Part shown: positions 52,549 through 62,082 of the stretch, piece by piece
Layout of the letters: every line of letters begins with the position of its first letter
Numbering within the stretch: position 1 is the first letter of the stretch
Assembly: GCA_963733945.1 (NCBI GenBank)
Contig: CAVTFD010000016.1
Location: 1 to 64,000 of the forward strand
Source: AP-15 sp963733945
GTDB lineage: Bacteria > Pseudomonadota > Alphaproteobacteria > ATCC43930 > CGMCC-115725
DNA length: 64,000 bases
Direction: 5' to 3'
Made by a program: the position numbers and the translations under genes
The notes under the pieces: model-generated
What the model was told of the DNA's origin: nothing
Database searches by the model: none
Seen by the model: the letters and a program-made list of their open reading frames with translations, nothing else

Positions 52549-53661
52549 ATGAGGCGGGTTTTGGCGGCGCTTGTTTTGTCTGGCGGTATCTCTCTGGCAA
52601 CGAGCATGCTGCACCCTGTGCTGGCCGGCGCACCGGTCCCCGAAGCGGGTGGGGTCGCGGTAACCAGTGTTGCCGGCGTCGTGAGCCGGATTACACCCGG
52701 TGTCGTCGGCATTGCGGTGCGCGGCGAAGTCCGCGAGAACAATCCGTTGGCGCAGGACCCGCTGTTCCGGCAATTCTTCAACTTCGGCGACCAACCGATC
52801 GAGCGCGAGACCGAAGCGGTCGGGTCCGGCGTCATTGTCGACGCTGCGCAAGGCTATGTATTGACCAACAGCCACGTTGTCGAGAACGCAACTAACATAG
52901 AGGTCACGACCAAGGATAACCGCCGTTTCAAGGCGAAGCTGATCGGCCGCGATCCTGCTACCGACATTGCCGTGCTGCAGATTCCGGCGGGCGGTCTGAC
53001 AGCGGTGCCGATGGGCGATTCGAGCCGTCTGCAGGTCGGGGATTTCGTTCTTGCCATTGGCAACCCATTCGGTCTCGGCCAGACCGTAACCTCAGGGATC
53101 GTCAGCGCGCTCGGCCGCAGCGGGCTCGGCATCGAAGGCTATGAGGATTTCATTCAGACTGACGCCTCGATCAATCCTGGCAATTCCGGCGGCGCGCTCG
53201 TCGATCTGCAAGGTCGGCTGATCGGCATCAACACCGCGATCCTGGCGCCCGGTGGCGGCAATATCGGTATCGGCTTTGCCGTCCCGATCAATATGGCGCG
53301 CGACGTGATGGATCAGCTGATCCGCAACGGCACGGTCAGGCGCGGCCGGATCGGGGTAGCGATTCAGGACCTAACTCCTGACCTTGCTCGGGCCCTTGGG
53401 ACGACGCGCATAGAGGGGGCTCTGATCGCGCGGGTCGAACCTGGTTCGTCTGCCCAGCGTGCGGGGCTGCGCAGCAGCGATCTGATCGTCGCCGTCAACG
53501 GTGTGCCGATCCATAACGCGGCCGATTTGCGCAACCGGGTCAGCCTTGCGCCGATCGGGGACGACGTCGCGCTGACCGTCGACCGCACGGGGTCGGAGCG
53601 CAATGTGACGGTCCGAATCGAGCAAGCGACCGCCGAGCGCCAGCGCATCGGACGGCGCTGA
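52549..53661 (+). CDS. DegP/DegQ/DegS-type trypsin-like serine protease with one PDZ domain
   Basis: A 370-residue periplasmic protease or chaperone. A signal peptide is followed by a protease domain with catalytic His109 (NSHVV), Asp139 (ATDIAVL) and Ser213 (GNSGGAL), and one PDZ domain (GRIGVAIQDL to the end). A single PDZ and an LA-loop of modest length (NNPLAQDPLFRQFF) are closer to DegS/DegQ-like short forms than to DegP. The cbpA gene follows after 6 nt. Confidence 0.92.
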   Translation: MRRVLAALVLSGGISLATSMLHPVLAGAPVPEAGGVAVTSVAGVVSRITPGVVGIAVRGEVRENNPLAQDPLFRQFFNFGDQPIERETEAVGSGVIVDAAQGYVLTNSHVVENATNIEVTTKDNRRFKAKLIGRDPATDIAVLQIPAGGLTAVPMGDSSRLQVGDFVLAIGNPFGLGQTVTSGIVSALGRSGLGIEGYEDFIQTDASINPGNSGGALVDLQGRLIGINTAILAPGGGNIGIGFAVPINMARDVMDQLIRNGTVRRGRIGVAIQDLTPDLARALGTTRIEGALIARVEPGSSAQRAGLRSSDLIVAVNGVPIHNAADLRNRVSLAPIGDDVALTVDRTGSERNVTVRIEQATAERQRIGRR

Positions 53662-53667
53662 CCCGTA

Positions 53668-54591
53668 ATGGCGACGGAAACCCCGTATCAGGTTCTTGGC
53701 GTCAAGCCGGAGGCGAGCCCGGACGAGATCCGGAAGGCCTATCGCAAGCTCGCCAAGCAACTGCACCCCGATTTGAACCCCGGCAAACCCGAGGCTGAGG
53801 CACGTTTCAAATCCGTCTCGGCCGCCTACGATTTGCTTTCAGACCCGGAAAAGCGGGCTCGTTACGACCGTGGCGAGATCGATGAGACCGGCGCTGAGCG
53901 CCCCCGCTACTCCTATCGCAATTACGCCGAAGGTCCCGGCGGCGGCAAATACCAACCCGAGGGAGAGATGGATCTGGGTGACCTCGAGGATCTATTCGCG
54001 GCCTTCGGCTCGGCGGGACGAACCCGGCGGGGAGGGGGCGGCGAAGGGTTCAGGGCGCGCGGGGCTGATCGGCACTTCACCCTAACCGTCGATTTCGTAG
54101 AGGCGGCGACCGGCGCGAAGAAGCGCCTGGCGCTTAGTCCCGACGAATGGCTCGACGTGACGATCCCGGCCGGGCTGGAGGACGGCCAGGTGCTGAGGCT
54201 CAGAGGCAAGGGCGGCCGGGGGTTCGGCGGTGGCCCTTCGGGCGACGCGCTGATCGACGTGCATGTAGCGCCCCACCCCTTGTTCCGGCGCGAAGGCACC
54301 ACAATCCGGGTTGAGCTGCCAGTCAGTCTCGCTGAGGCGGTGCTGGGCGCGAGGGTGGAAGTGCCGACGGTTACCGGCCCGGTGGCAATGACCATCCCCA
54401 AAGGATCGGATACCGGTACCCAGCTGCGGCTACGCGGCAAAGGGGTTCAGAGTCCACGCGGTGCCGGGGACCAGTATGTGACTTTGAAGGTGGTGATTGG
54501 ACATAGCGGCGACACGGAGCTGGCGAAGTTCCTCGAGGACTGGGCGCGGCAGCATCCATTCGACCCGCGACAGGGGATGCGTTCGTCATGA
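53668..54591 (+). CDS. cbpA: Curved DNA-binding protein CbpA, DnaJ-class co-chaperone
   Basis: A 307-residue class B J-protein. The J-domain carries HPD at residues 33-35, followed by a Gly-rich region and two C-terminal substrate-binding domains (DVTIPAGLEDGQVLRLRGKG and VAMTIPKGSDTGTQLRLRGK). It lacks the zinc-finger repeats of DnaJ. The stop overlaps the cbpM-like gene by 4 nt, supporting the CbpA assignment. Confidence 0.93.
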   Translation: MATETPYQVLGVKPEASPDEIRKAYRKLAKQLHPDLNPGKPEAEARFKSVSAAYDLLSDPEKRARYDRGEIDETGAERPRYSYRNYAEGPGGGKYQPEGEMDLGDLEDLFAAFGSAGRTRRGGGGEGFRARGADRHFTLTVDFVEAATGAKKRLALSPDEWLDVTIPAGLEDGQVLRLRGKGGRGFGGGPSGDALIDVHVAPHPLFRREGTTIRVELPVSLAEAVLGARVEVPTVTGPVAMTIPKGSDTGTQLRLRGKGVQSPRGAGDQYVTLKVVIGHSGDTELAKFLEDWARQHPFDPRQGMRSS

Positions 54592-54932
54592 TAGCTCTCG
54601 AGGAGCTGCTCGACCGTCTTGTGGGGCTCGACCGGCGCGAGCTCGTCCGCTGGGTCGAGAACCGCTGGGTGCTGCCTGAGCGCCACGGCGAAACGTGGCT
54701 GTTTCACGAGGTGGACGTCGCCCGGGTTGAGCTGATCCTCGAAATCCGTCACGAATTCGCGATCGACGATGAGGCATTGCCGATGGTGCTCGGCCTGCTC
54801 GACCAGGTCTATGGCTTGCGCCGCCAGCTGCGCCGGCTGTGCGACGCGTTGGCGGTCCAGCCCCCGGAAGTGCAGGCAACGATCAAGCGCGCGCTCCCGC
54901 AGGCAGGCGAAGCCGAATTCCCGCAGGACTGA
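54588..54932 (+). CDS. cbpM: CbpM-like chaperone modulator (MerR-2 fold)
   Basis: A 114-residue protein with a winged-helix, MerR-like start (RRELVRWVENRWVLPER, then FHEVDVARVELI) and a C-terminal helix pair (LGLLDQVYGLRRQLRRLCDA). CbpM binds the CbpA J-domain and inhibits it. Overlap with cbpA by 4 nt ensures coupled synthesis of the pair. Similarity to E. coli CbpM is in layout more than in sequence. Confidence 0.85.
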   Translation: MIALEELLDRLVGLDRRELVRWVENRWVLPERHGETWLFHEVDVARVELILEIRHEFAIDDEALPMVLGLLDQVYGLRRQLRRLCDALAVQPPEVQATIKRALPQAGEAEFPQD

Positions 54933-54970
54933 CGTGACGTTCTCCCAAGACCGCGCTCAGGGAGAAGGCT

Positions 54971-55375
54971 CTACAGCGTCTGAAACCGCGCCCTGGCGCC
55001 GCGCTCGATGGCGGCAGCGGTGAGCCGCTCGATGTCGAGCCGGTGGCGCAGTAATTCGAGGATGCGCAGCTCTTCCTGCGTCGCTTCGCCGTCGGTGGCG
55101 ACGAGATCGCAGGCGATCGCATAGGCAGTCTCGCATAGCTTGGGCGGCAGCCCTGCCTTGATCGCCCTCAACGTCTCGTCGAGCCCGTTTTCACCGCTGA
55201 TAAGTTCGGTGCAATCATTGAAAAGCCCGGGTAGGTCTTCGCGATCGAAATCGCGGAAAATCGGCAGATGGCCGACAATTTCGGCAAATGCATGCAGTTC
55301 GGAATCGGGCAGGTTGCGGTCAGCCGCCGACACGATGACCATCGTGTAGATCAGCGCGCGGTGGTGATCGAGCAT
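54971..55375 (-). CDS. TerB family tellurite-resistance-like protein
   Basis: A 134-residue all-helical TerB-domain protein: HRALIYTMVIVSAADRNLPD, CETAYAIACDLVATDGEAT and QEELRILELLRHRLDI show the paired acidic motifs (AADRNLPDSE, ATDGEATQEE) that bind metal in TerB. Its role outside ter operons is unknown. It is convergent with cbpM and lies about 50 nt downstream of dinG on the same strand. Confidence 0.88.
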   Translation of the reverse strand: MLDHHRALIYTMVIVSAADRNLPDSELHAFAEIVGHLPIFRDFDREDLPGLFNDCTELISGENGLDETLRAIKAGLPPKLCETAYAIACDLVATDGEATQEELRILELLRHRLDIERLTAAAIERGARARFQTL

Positions 55376-55427
55376 AACAGTCCTCTCGGGTTTCGCGACC
55401 TGACAGACCAAAACCCGGGCGCGCCTG

Positions 55428-58190
55428 TCAAGGCGCATCCACGGCGGCGAGAAACTGCGCCGTCTCTTCCACCGCGGCGACCAACGGGACACGCGCGATG
55501 GCAACTCCGCTCGGAAACGCCGACAACAGACGGGACGGCAGCGCACGATCGAGGATGACGAAAACGCCGCGATCGTCGGCGCGGCGGACGAGCCGACCAT
55601 AGGCCTGCCGCAGTCGCAGGCGGGCGATCTGGTCGGAATATTGGGCGCCGCCGAAGACGGGCTTGCGAGCGCGGTGCAGAATGTCCGGGCGCGGCCACGG
55701 AACGCGGTCGAAGACCAGAAGGCGCAGCGAGCGACCCGGGACGTCGACACCGTCGCGGATGGCGTCGGTACCGAGCAGGCATGAATCCTCCTCAGCACGG
55801 AAGATGTCGACAAGCGTCGCGGTCGACATTGCATCGACGTGCTGGGCAAGGAGCAGCAAGCCGCGCGCTTCGAGTACCGGAGCGATGCGCTGGTGTACCA
55901 TCCGCAGCCGGGCGATCGCGGTGAACAGTCCGAGCGCCCCGCCACGCGCCGCGGCGAATAGTGCTGCATAGGCGGCGGCGACCTGACCGATATCGTCTCG
56001 CGGGATATCGATGACGACAAAGATGCGGGTCTGGGTCGGATAGTCGAAAGGCGAGGCGATGCGTGCCGCGGCAGGGCTGGCGGCGAGATGGCGCAGACCG
56101 GTTGCAGCCTCGGCGCCACGCCAGGCGAGGTCGGGGTCGGGGTTTCCATCAGTCAAAGTCGCCGAAGTGACGACGAGGCCGTGCGCCGGGCGCGCCACCA
56201 GTTCGGCGAATGGAATGCCGGGGTCGATCCAGCTGCGGGTAACCGCGACATCGGTCTCGAACCCGTCGAGCCGGTCGAGCGAGAACCATTCGACGGTCTC
56301 GGGCCGGGGCATATCGGAGAGATCGCGCAACAGCCGGACCCAGGCGGCTAACTGGAGATCAGCCCGCCGGTCGAGCCCGCGCACCGTGGCGTCGAGGCGT
56401 TGCCGCAGACCCGGCTCGGGTGGATTCTCCGGGTCTTCGAGCCGGATGCGCAAGATCGAGGCGAGCCGTCCTAAAGCAGCGGCGAGGCGTTCGAGTCCCA
56501 GTGCCAGTGGCATCCCGACCGCCACGAGTCCGTGGACCGGCGGTCGCGCCTCGGCCTGCAGCCCATAACCGGTATCGGCGAGTGCCGCTCGCGCCAGCAC
56601 TTGTTGCCGGACCAGCGCCAGGAAGCTCTCGAACCCTTGCAGACCGCGCCCTTCCGCGACCCGCTGGACCCAGCCGTCTGCCGGGAGCACCCGAGAAGCG
56701 GCGAGGACATCAATCAGCGCCTTGCCGCCGTCTTCATCCGCTTCGACCAAATCCCCGATGCGCCGCCTTAGACCACGGGCGCGCGATCCCCCCGATCCCT
56801 CGGCGCCGACGATCCAGCGGCGCAGCTCGCGGCCCTCGCGGCCAGACAGACGGACCGAAAAGGCGTTATCAGCCGCCTCGAGTAGATGGTGGCCCTCGTC
56901 GAAGACGTAGCGGGTCGGCACCATCGCATCGTCGAGGCCGCCAAGCGCCGCCTGGGTCATGACCAACGCATGATTAGCGACAACGATGCGCGCGCCGCGC
57001 GCCTTGCGAATGTTCTTCTCGACAAAACAGCGGCGAAAGTGGGGGCAGGCGGAGTGCACGCATTCGCCGCGGCGGTCGGCGAGCGCACTCACCCGTGCCC
57101 GGCCCATCAGTTCGGCGAGCCAGCCCGGAAAGTCGCCGGCGATCAGATCGCCGGCCTCGCTTGAGGCGATCCATCGAGCGATCAGTCCGAGTTGGGCCGC
57201 TGACCGCCCCGGCCGTGTCATTGCCGCAATCGTTGCTTCCTCGTAATTAAGCAAACAAAGGAAATTCTCTCGCCCCTTGCGGACGACGACGTGTCGTCGC
57301 TTGTCTTCGGGGTCGGGATAGAGTCGGTCGAGTTCGCCGGATATCTGGGTTTGCAAATTGCGGGTAAAGGTCGAGATCCACACCGAGCCGCGATTCTTCT
57401 CGGCCCACAGGCTTGCCGTTGCGATATAGCCGAGAGTCTTTCCGACGCCGGTCCCGGCTTCGGCCAGGACCGCGTGGGGCCGGTCGGGAACATCGCGCGG
57501 CGCAAAAGCGGCGGAGACCGCGGCGGCGTAATCGGCCTGTTGAGGGCGCGGCTCGGCGTCGGCGCCCAGTAGTCGGGCGAGGTGCGAGCGCGCCTCTTCG
57601 GGCTGTACCGGCTCGTTGCCGGGTGCCGAGCTCGGCGCGAGCTCAGCCCACTCAGGGAGCCTCGTCCACACCCGCAGCCCCAATGCGCGCCGCCGTGCAC
57701 CGGGATCGGCCGGCGGTAGAGAAGCCAGCACCGCCGGCGCCCACAGCCACCCGCCGCGATCCATCGCCTCGGCCACGGCGAGACACTCGGCATCGGTCTC
57801 CTGTCCGAGTGCTTGCAGCAGCGCCCGCGCCGCGGTCGCGAGGGCCACGCATGCTTCGGCCGGGCGACGCGGCAGCGGTAGTCCGAGCCCCTCGGCGAGG
57901 CCGCGCGGCGTCGGCACACAAAACCGCGCCGGGTAGACGAATGCGAACAGCTCGAGCAGATCAAGCGCCACGAATCCCGGCGAATCGAGCCGCCGCGCGG
58001 TGGCCTTCGCGTGACACAGCATCGGTGGCTCGATCTCGACCCGACCGCGCGCTTCTGCCGGCGATAAAGCTTCGATCTCGCCTTCCGGGCTCAGCCACAA
58101 CACCTCGCGGAACCCGGCGACCAGGACCGGCGCCTGTGGCACCAGCACGCCTCGCGCGCCGGCCTGGAGGTTGCTGTCGCCATCGGACAT
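55428..58190 (-). CDS. dinG: DinG/XPD family ATP-dependent DNA helicase
   Basis: A 5'-3' iron-sulfur helicase of about 920 residues. After a long N-terminal region there is Walker A EAGTGVGKTLGY, the four-Cys cluster region (one Cys in RENFLCLLNYEE and three in CVHSACPHFRRC), the DEGH box in YVFDEGHHLLEAAD, and C-terminal motifs QAYGRLVRRADDRG. The extra 200-residue N-terminal domain is typical of alphaproteobacterial DinG-like proteins. ATG 58190 is chosen; GTG 58208 would add six residues. Neither has a clear ribosome site. Confidence 0.92.
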   Translation of the reverse strand: MSDGDSNLQAGARGVLVPQAPVLVAGFREVLWLSPEGEIEALSPAEARGRVEIEPPMLCHAKATARRLDSPGFVALDLLELFAFVYPARFCVPTPRGLAEGLGLPLPRRPAEACVALATAARALLQALGQETDAECLAVAEAMDRGGWLWAPAVLASLPPADPGARRRALGLRVWTRLPEWAELAPSSAPGNEPVQPEEARSHLARLLGADAEPRPQQADYAAAVSAAFAPRDVPDRPHAVLAEAGTGVGKTLGYIATASLWAEKNRGSVWISTFTRNLQTQISGELDRLYPDPEDKRRHVVVRKGRENFLCLLNYEEATIAAMTRPGRSAAQLGLIARWIASSEAGDLIAGDFPGWLAELMGRARVSALADRRGECVHSACPHFRRCFVEKNIRKARGARIVVANHALVMTQAALGGLDDAMVPTRYVFDEGHHLLEAADNAFSVRLSGREGRELRRWIVGAEGSGGSRARGLRRRIGDLVEADEDGGKALIDVLAASRVLPADGWVQRVAEGRGLQGFESFLALVRQQVLARAALADTGYGLQAEARPPVHGLVAVGMPLALGLERLAAALGRLASILRIRLEDPENPPEPGLRQRLDATVRGLDRRADLQLAAWVRLLRDLSDMPRPETVEWFSLDRLDGFETDVAVTRSWIDPGIPFAELVARPAHGLVVTSATLTDGNPDPDLAWRGAEAATGLRHLAASPAAARIASPFDYPTQTRIFVVIDIPRDDIGQVAAAYAALFAAARGGALGLFTAIARLRMVHQRIAPVLEARGLLLLAQHVDAMSTATLVDIFRAEEDSCLLGTDAIRDGVDVPGRSLRLLVFDRVPWPRPDILHRARKPVFGGAQYSDQIARLRLRQAYGRLVRRADDRGVFVILDRALPSRLLSAFPSGVAIARVPLVAAVEETAQFLAAVDAP

Positions 58191-58264
58191 CGCTTGCAGA
58201 TCTAGCACAGGTGCGATGCCGCCCGCTCGCTGGTATCATCGGTTAGAAGGCGGCGACCCGATCG

Positions 58265-59383
58265 ATGCGCAACTTCTACCCTCTGATCCGCCCCATTCTG
58301 CGCCGGCTGCCGCGCGAAGCGGCACATGAGTTGAGCATGCGCGCGCTCGAGGCAGGGTTGGGCCGGCTGCTGATCGGCTCGGCGGTGCCCGAGCCTGATC
58401 CGCCGATCCTCAGGCAGAATCTGTGGGGCCTCGATTTCACGAACCCGATCGGGCTCGCCGCCGGTTATGACAAGGATGCTCGCGTGCCGGACGCCATGCG
58501 GCGTCTCGGTTTCGGCTTTGTCGAGGTCGGTACCGTGACGCCGCATCCGCAGGCCGGGAATCCAAAGCCGCGAGTGTTTCGCCTCGACGAGGACCGCGCG
58601 ATCGTCAATCGGATGGGGTTCAACAGTGGCGGGCTGGGCGCGGTTGTCGCCCGGCTGTCTCGACGGGCGCGCGCCGGCATCGTCGGCGTAAACCTGGGCA
58701 AGAATCGCGACAGTGCGGACGCCGTTGCCGACTACGCGCATGGCATTCGCCTAACAGCGGCGCTGGCGGACTATCTGGTGGTCAACGTCTCCTCGCCGAA
58801 CACGCCGGGCCTGCGCGATTTGCAAGCTCGCACGGCGCTTGATTCGCTGCTGCGCCATCTGCTCGGGGTGCGCGCAAACACCGGTCGTCAGCTGCCGTTA
58901 CTGCTCAAGATTGCGCCCGACCTAACCTCCGCGCAGCGCTCCGAGATTGCCGAGGTCGCACTCGATACCGGCATCGACGGGCTGATTGTAGCGAACACGA
59001 CGGTCGAGCGACCGGCCGGCCTCGTCAGCCGACACGCCGCCGAAGCCGGCGGGCTAAGCGGGCGCCCTTTATTCGCTCCTTCGACCGCGGTACTTGCCGA
59101 CATATACCGTCTAACGCAAGGGCGCCTGCCGCTGATCGGGGTCGGCGGCATCGCGAGCGCCGCCGATGCGTACGCAAAAATTCGGGCCGGGGCCAGCTTG
59201 ATACAGCTCTACACCGCGCTTGTCTTCGACGGTCCGGCCCTCGTCGGCCGCATCAAGCAGGAACTCGCCGCTCTGCTGCGGCATGACGGCTTTGCCTCGG
59301 TCGCCGAAGCAATCGGAACCGCGCACGGGTCCAGAGCGATACAGCCTCCTCCTATCGCGTCCGCCGATAGCTTGATTCCTTAG
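58265..59383 (+). CDS. pyrD: Dihydroorotate dehydrogenase (quinone), class 2
   Basis: PyrD oxidises dihydroorotate to orotate with FMN and passes electrons to quinone at the membrane. The 372-residue protein has the N-terminal amphipathic membrane-binding helices (YPLIRPILRRLPREAAHE), FTNPIGLAAGYDKDA, the catalytic Ser176 in NVSSPNTPG, and the FMN motifs VGGIASAADAYAKI and IQLYTALVFDGP. The serine base and N-terminal extension define class 2. It is divergent from dinG. Confidence 0.96.
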   Translation: MRNFYPLIRPILRRLPREAAHELSMRALEAGLGRLLIGSAVPEPDPPILRQNLWGLDFTNPIGLAAGYDKDARVPDAMRRLGFGFVEVGTVTPHPQAGNPKPRVFRLDEDRAIVNRMGFNSGGLGAVVARLSRRARAGIVGVNLGKNRDSADAVADYAHGIRLTAALADYLVVNVSSPNTPGLRDLQARTALDSLLRHLLGVRANTGRQLPLLLKIAPDLTSAQRSEIAEVALDTGIDGLIVANTTVERPAGLVSRHAAEAGGLSGRPLFAPSTAVLADIYRLTQGRLPLIGVGGIASAADAYAKIRAGASLIQLYTALVFDGPALVGRIKQELAALLRHDGFASVAEAIGTAHGSRAIQPPPIASADSLIP

Positions 59384-59688
59384 CGTTCTGTGTATCCGTA
59401 TTTGCCGAGCGGCCGTTGCGAGCTGTCGGATTGTATTTCGTCCGGGTTTTCCGAGGCGTTCTGGGCGGTGTCGACCAGCTGCTCGAATTCCGCAAGAGTC
59501 TCGCACACGTAGACATTGAACTGCGCGCCGGATCCGACTTCGGCAACCATCGCCCGTTGATCGTATCGGGCATCTCCGACGCGCCGATAGTGAAACGAAC
59601 TCCTCAATCCGTCCGCCAGCGAGAACGTATCATAGCTGAATTTCCCGTTGCGCTCGATCAGCGGGCCAACATACAGGTCGGTCTTCAT
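59380..59688 (-). CDS. Hypothetical protein, 102 residues
   Basis: A small acidic cytosolic protein with SYDTFSLADGLRSSFHYRRV and NVYVCETLAEFEQLVDTA. It has a strong ribosome site (GAGGAAGG) before ATG 59688. Its stop overlaps the end of pyrD by 4 nt in convergent orientation. I recognise no family and there is no signal peptide. An AT-rich region upstream (59740-59820) is a likely promoter. Confidence 0.7.
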   Translation of the reverse strand: MKTDLYVGPLIERNGKFSYDTFSLADGLRSSFHYRRVGDARYDQRAMVAEVGSGAQFNVYVCETLAEFEQLVDTAQNASENPDEIQSDSSQRPLGKYGYTER

Positions 59689-59912
59689 GATCCTTCCTCG
59701 TCAGGGCGTGATCCCGCTCCTGATTGTTAAACAGAGCGGGGCCGGCCATGTTCCGATCAATTTGGCAACTATTAGTAAAGATAACCGGTAAATTGTAAGT
59801 ATCAGGGAAGCGTCAGTATCTCGTCGGTAAATCGTGTCGTCTGCGGTACCGACGAGGATCACCCTCGCGTGTGGCTTGACCGCGGGGCATTCTATCACCG
59901 AGGTTCCGCCTC

Positions 59913-60785
59913 ATGGCTTTTTTGTCGATACCCGGTGTTGCCGTGCTCGCGTCGCGTTACGACGGGTTCATCCTCGACCTATGGGGCGTGATCCACGACG
60001 GCGTCGCCCCGATGCCCGGCGCTATTGACTGCCTGTGTGAGCTGATCGCCGCCCGCAAGCGCATCGCTCTGCTGTCAAATGCACCGCGCCGGGCGGACGA
60101 TGTCGTCCGCCGCATCACACAGATCGGGGTCCCCGCCGGGACCTACCACCATGTCATGTCGTCGGGGGAAGAGGCCTGGCAGTATCTTCACCAGCGCGAC
60201 GACCCGTTCTACGCCGCGCTCGGCTCGCGCTGCCTGCACATTTGCTCGGACCGCGATCTCGAAATTCGCGACGGCCTCGGACTCGATTACGTCGATACCG
60301 CGGAGGAGGCTGAATTCATCCTCAACACCGGTCCCGCGGACTGGGACGACACGATCGAGGATTATGCGCCGCTGCTTCGTCGGGCGCTGGCGTCGGGTCT
60401 GCCGATGGTGTGCGCCAATCCCGATTTTGTCGTCATGCATGGGGCGCGGCTGGCTTTGTGCGCCGGCGCGCTGGCGCAGTGGTACGAGCAGCAGGGCGGT
60501 TATGTGCGCTGGCACGGCAAGCCCTATCGCTCGGTCTACGACAGCTGCCTGGCGCTTCTCGGCATCGACGACCGCTCGCGCATCCTTGCCATCGGCGACA
60601 GCCTGCGCACCGATATCGCGGGGGCGGCGAGCGCCGGTCTCGACAGTCTGTTTATCGCCGGGGGCATTCACGCCGACGAGTTCGGCATGACCGGCGGGGC
60701 GCCGCCGGATCTCGCGCGCATCGAGGCGGCTTTGATCGCCGGCTGCTATCGTCCGGTGGCCGTCGCCGGCAGCTTTTGCTGGTGA
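59913..60785 (+). CDS. TIGR01459 family HAD-IIA sugar phosphatase-like hydrolase
   Basis: A 290-residue HAD hydrolase of the NagD-like class. The nucleophile motif is FILDLWGVIHDG (Asp22), motif II is ALLSNAPR, and the metal site is AIGDSLRTDIAGA. DLWGV in place of DxDG is the mark of the TIGR01459 group, found mainly in alphaproteobacteria. Substrate unknown. It is divergent from the 102-residue hypothetical gene. Confidence 0.9.
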   Translation: MAFLSIPGVAVLASRYDGFILDLWGVIHDGVAPMPGAIDCLCELIAARKRIALLSNAPRRADDVVRRITQIGVPAGTYHHVMSSGEEAWQYLHQRDDPFYAALGSRCLHICSDRDLEIRDGLGLDYVDTAEEAEFILNTGPADWDDTIEDYAPLLRRALASGLPMVCANPDFVVMHGARLALCAGALAQWYEQQGGYVRWHGKPYRSVYDSCLALLGIDDRSRILAIGDSLRTDIAGAASAGLDSLFIAGGIHADEFGMTGGAPPDLARIEAALIAGCYRPVAVAGSFCW

Positions 60786-60797
60786 CCGATCGCCGGC

Positions 60798-61139
60798 TTA
60801 ATGCTCGGCGTTGTGCAGGATAGTCTGGCGCAACCCGGTGTCATAGCCGAGGCCCAGCGGCGTCATGATCGCGGTCGGTGGCGACGACCGGAGCAGGCCT
60901 TTGCGCTCGAGCGCCGCCCATACCGCCGGGTTACGCAAACCGGTTGCGTCACGAGAGGCTACGACTGTCTCGCCGATGTGGAAGTGATCGCCGTGTGGAT
61001 GGGGCAGGCGGGTCAGAACGATGCTGCCTGGATCTTCACTCGGTCGAGAATAGTCGGGCAGCCGCGCCAACTCTTGAAGCAGGGTCAGCGTCCTCAACTG
61101 GAGTGAATTCAGACTGAGCGGGTTTCGCTTGGGTGCCAT
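60798..61139 (-). CDS. Conserved-looking hypothetical protein, 113 residues
   Basis: The protein begins MAPKRNPLSLNSLQLRTLTL and contains HPHGDHFHIGETVVASRDAT, a His-rich segment that could bind metal. Codon use is like that of neighbours. I recall similar small proteins next to HAD genes in Rhodospirillales-type genomes but cannot name a family. It is convergent with the HAD gene (12 nt apart). Confidence 0.65.
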   Translation of the reverse strand: MAPKRNPLSLNSLQLRTLTLLQELARLPDYSRPSEDPGSIVLTRLPHPHGDHFHIGETVVASRDATGLRNPAVWAALERKGLLRSSPPTAIMTPLGLGYDTGLRQTILHNAEH

Positions 61140-61233
61140 AGACTCTGATTAGCCCCAGGGTCGAACCTACGCAACGCGATCGGCATCAAGTGCGGCAAAT
61201 ATTATCTTTCGCCAGCGCTCGGGTGACATCCAA

Positions 61234-62082
61234 TCAGTCGTCCGCGGTCGGACCCAACCCGGATCTTCCTCTCCATCGCAAAATACGCCCCCGCTCGCGG
61301 CGGCGTGTCTGGTTGTCGGTCCACCACAAGCTTCCGACGAGCGGCAGATGATCCGAGGCCAGGCGGGCGAGCGGGGAGCGATAGACGTGTACATCGCGCA
61401 GCACCGCCGGTCCGTCGGCATAGATCCGGTCGAGAGGCAGCACCGGCATCCATGACGGAAAGGTGCGGGGCGTGGCACTCGGGCCCAGGCAGCGATCGAG
61501 ATCGCGGATGCCGCCGCTACGCCCGCGCCATTCGTTCAGATCTCCGACCAGCAGCACCGCATGCGCTGCCCGCTGGCCTGGCGTGAACGGCTCGTCGAGC
61601 GCGGCGATCAGGCGGTTGGCCTGCAATCGCCGCTCGCCGGCGTGTAAGCCGAAATGGGTGGCCAGTACGCGCAGCATCCGATCGCCGATCATCAGCTCGG
61701 CATCGAGCGCCGCGCGCGGTTCGTAATCCGATACGGCAAGGTCGATGGCGCGGGCCGCGGTTACTGCAAAGCGGGTCAGGATCGCATTGGCGAAGCGTCC
61801 GCGATGGTCTCGGGGGCCAGCGCCGAGGACGATCTGGTGGCCGGTCGCCTCGGCGAGATAAGCAGCCTGATCGCCGTGGAGCCGGGTTCCGCGGCGAACA
61901 TCTACCTCTTGTAGGCAGACGATGTCGGCATCGATCTCGCGAAGCACGGCCGCGATCCGAGCCGGTTCGTAGCGCCGATCGACCCCGACGCATGCATGTA
62001 TGTTGTAAGTGACCACGCGGACCGAGGGCCGACCGGCGGTCGCGGTGGCAAGAACGCGGGCCGCCCCGCGATTATCTGGCAT
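61234..62082 (-). CDS. Endonuclease/exonuclease/phosphatase family protein
   Basis: A 282-residue EEP-fold hydrolase. It has the metal and catalytic motifs VVTYNIHACVG, CLQEVD, THFGLH, GDLNEW and ASDHLPLVG in order. Such proteins cleave nucleic acids or phosphoesters of lipids or inositols, and the exact substrate cannot be told. ATG 62082 has AAAGGTG upstream. The last 30 residues are basic and unconserved. Confidence 0.9.
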   Translation of the reverse strand: MPDNRGAARVLATATAGRPSVRVVTYNIHACVGVDRRYEPARIAAVLREIDADIVCLQEVDVRRGTRLHGDQAAYLAEATGHQIVLGAGPRDHRGRFANAILTRFAVTAARAIDLAVSDYEPRAALDAELMIGDRMLRVLATHFGLHAGERRLQANRLIAALDEPFTPGQRAAHAVLLVGDLNEWRGRSGGIRDLDRCLGPSATPRTFPSWMPVLPLDRIYADGPAVLRDVHVYRSPLARLASDHLPLVGSLWWTDNQTRRRERGRILRWRGRSGLGPTADD

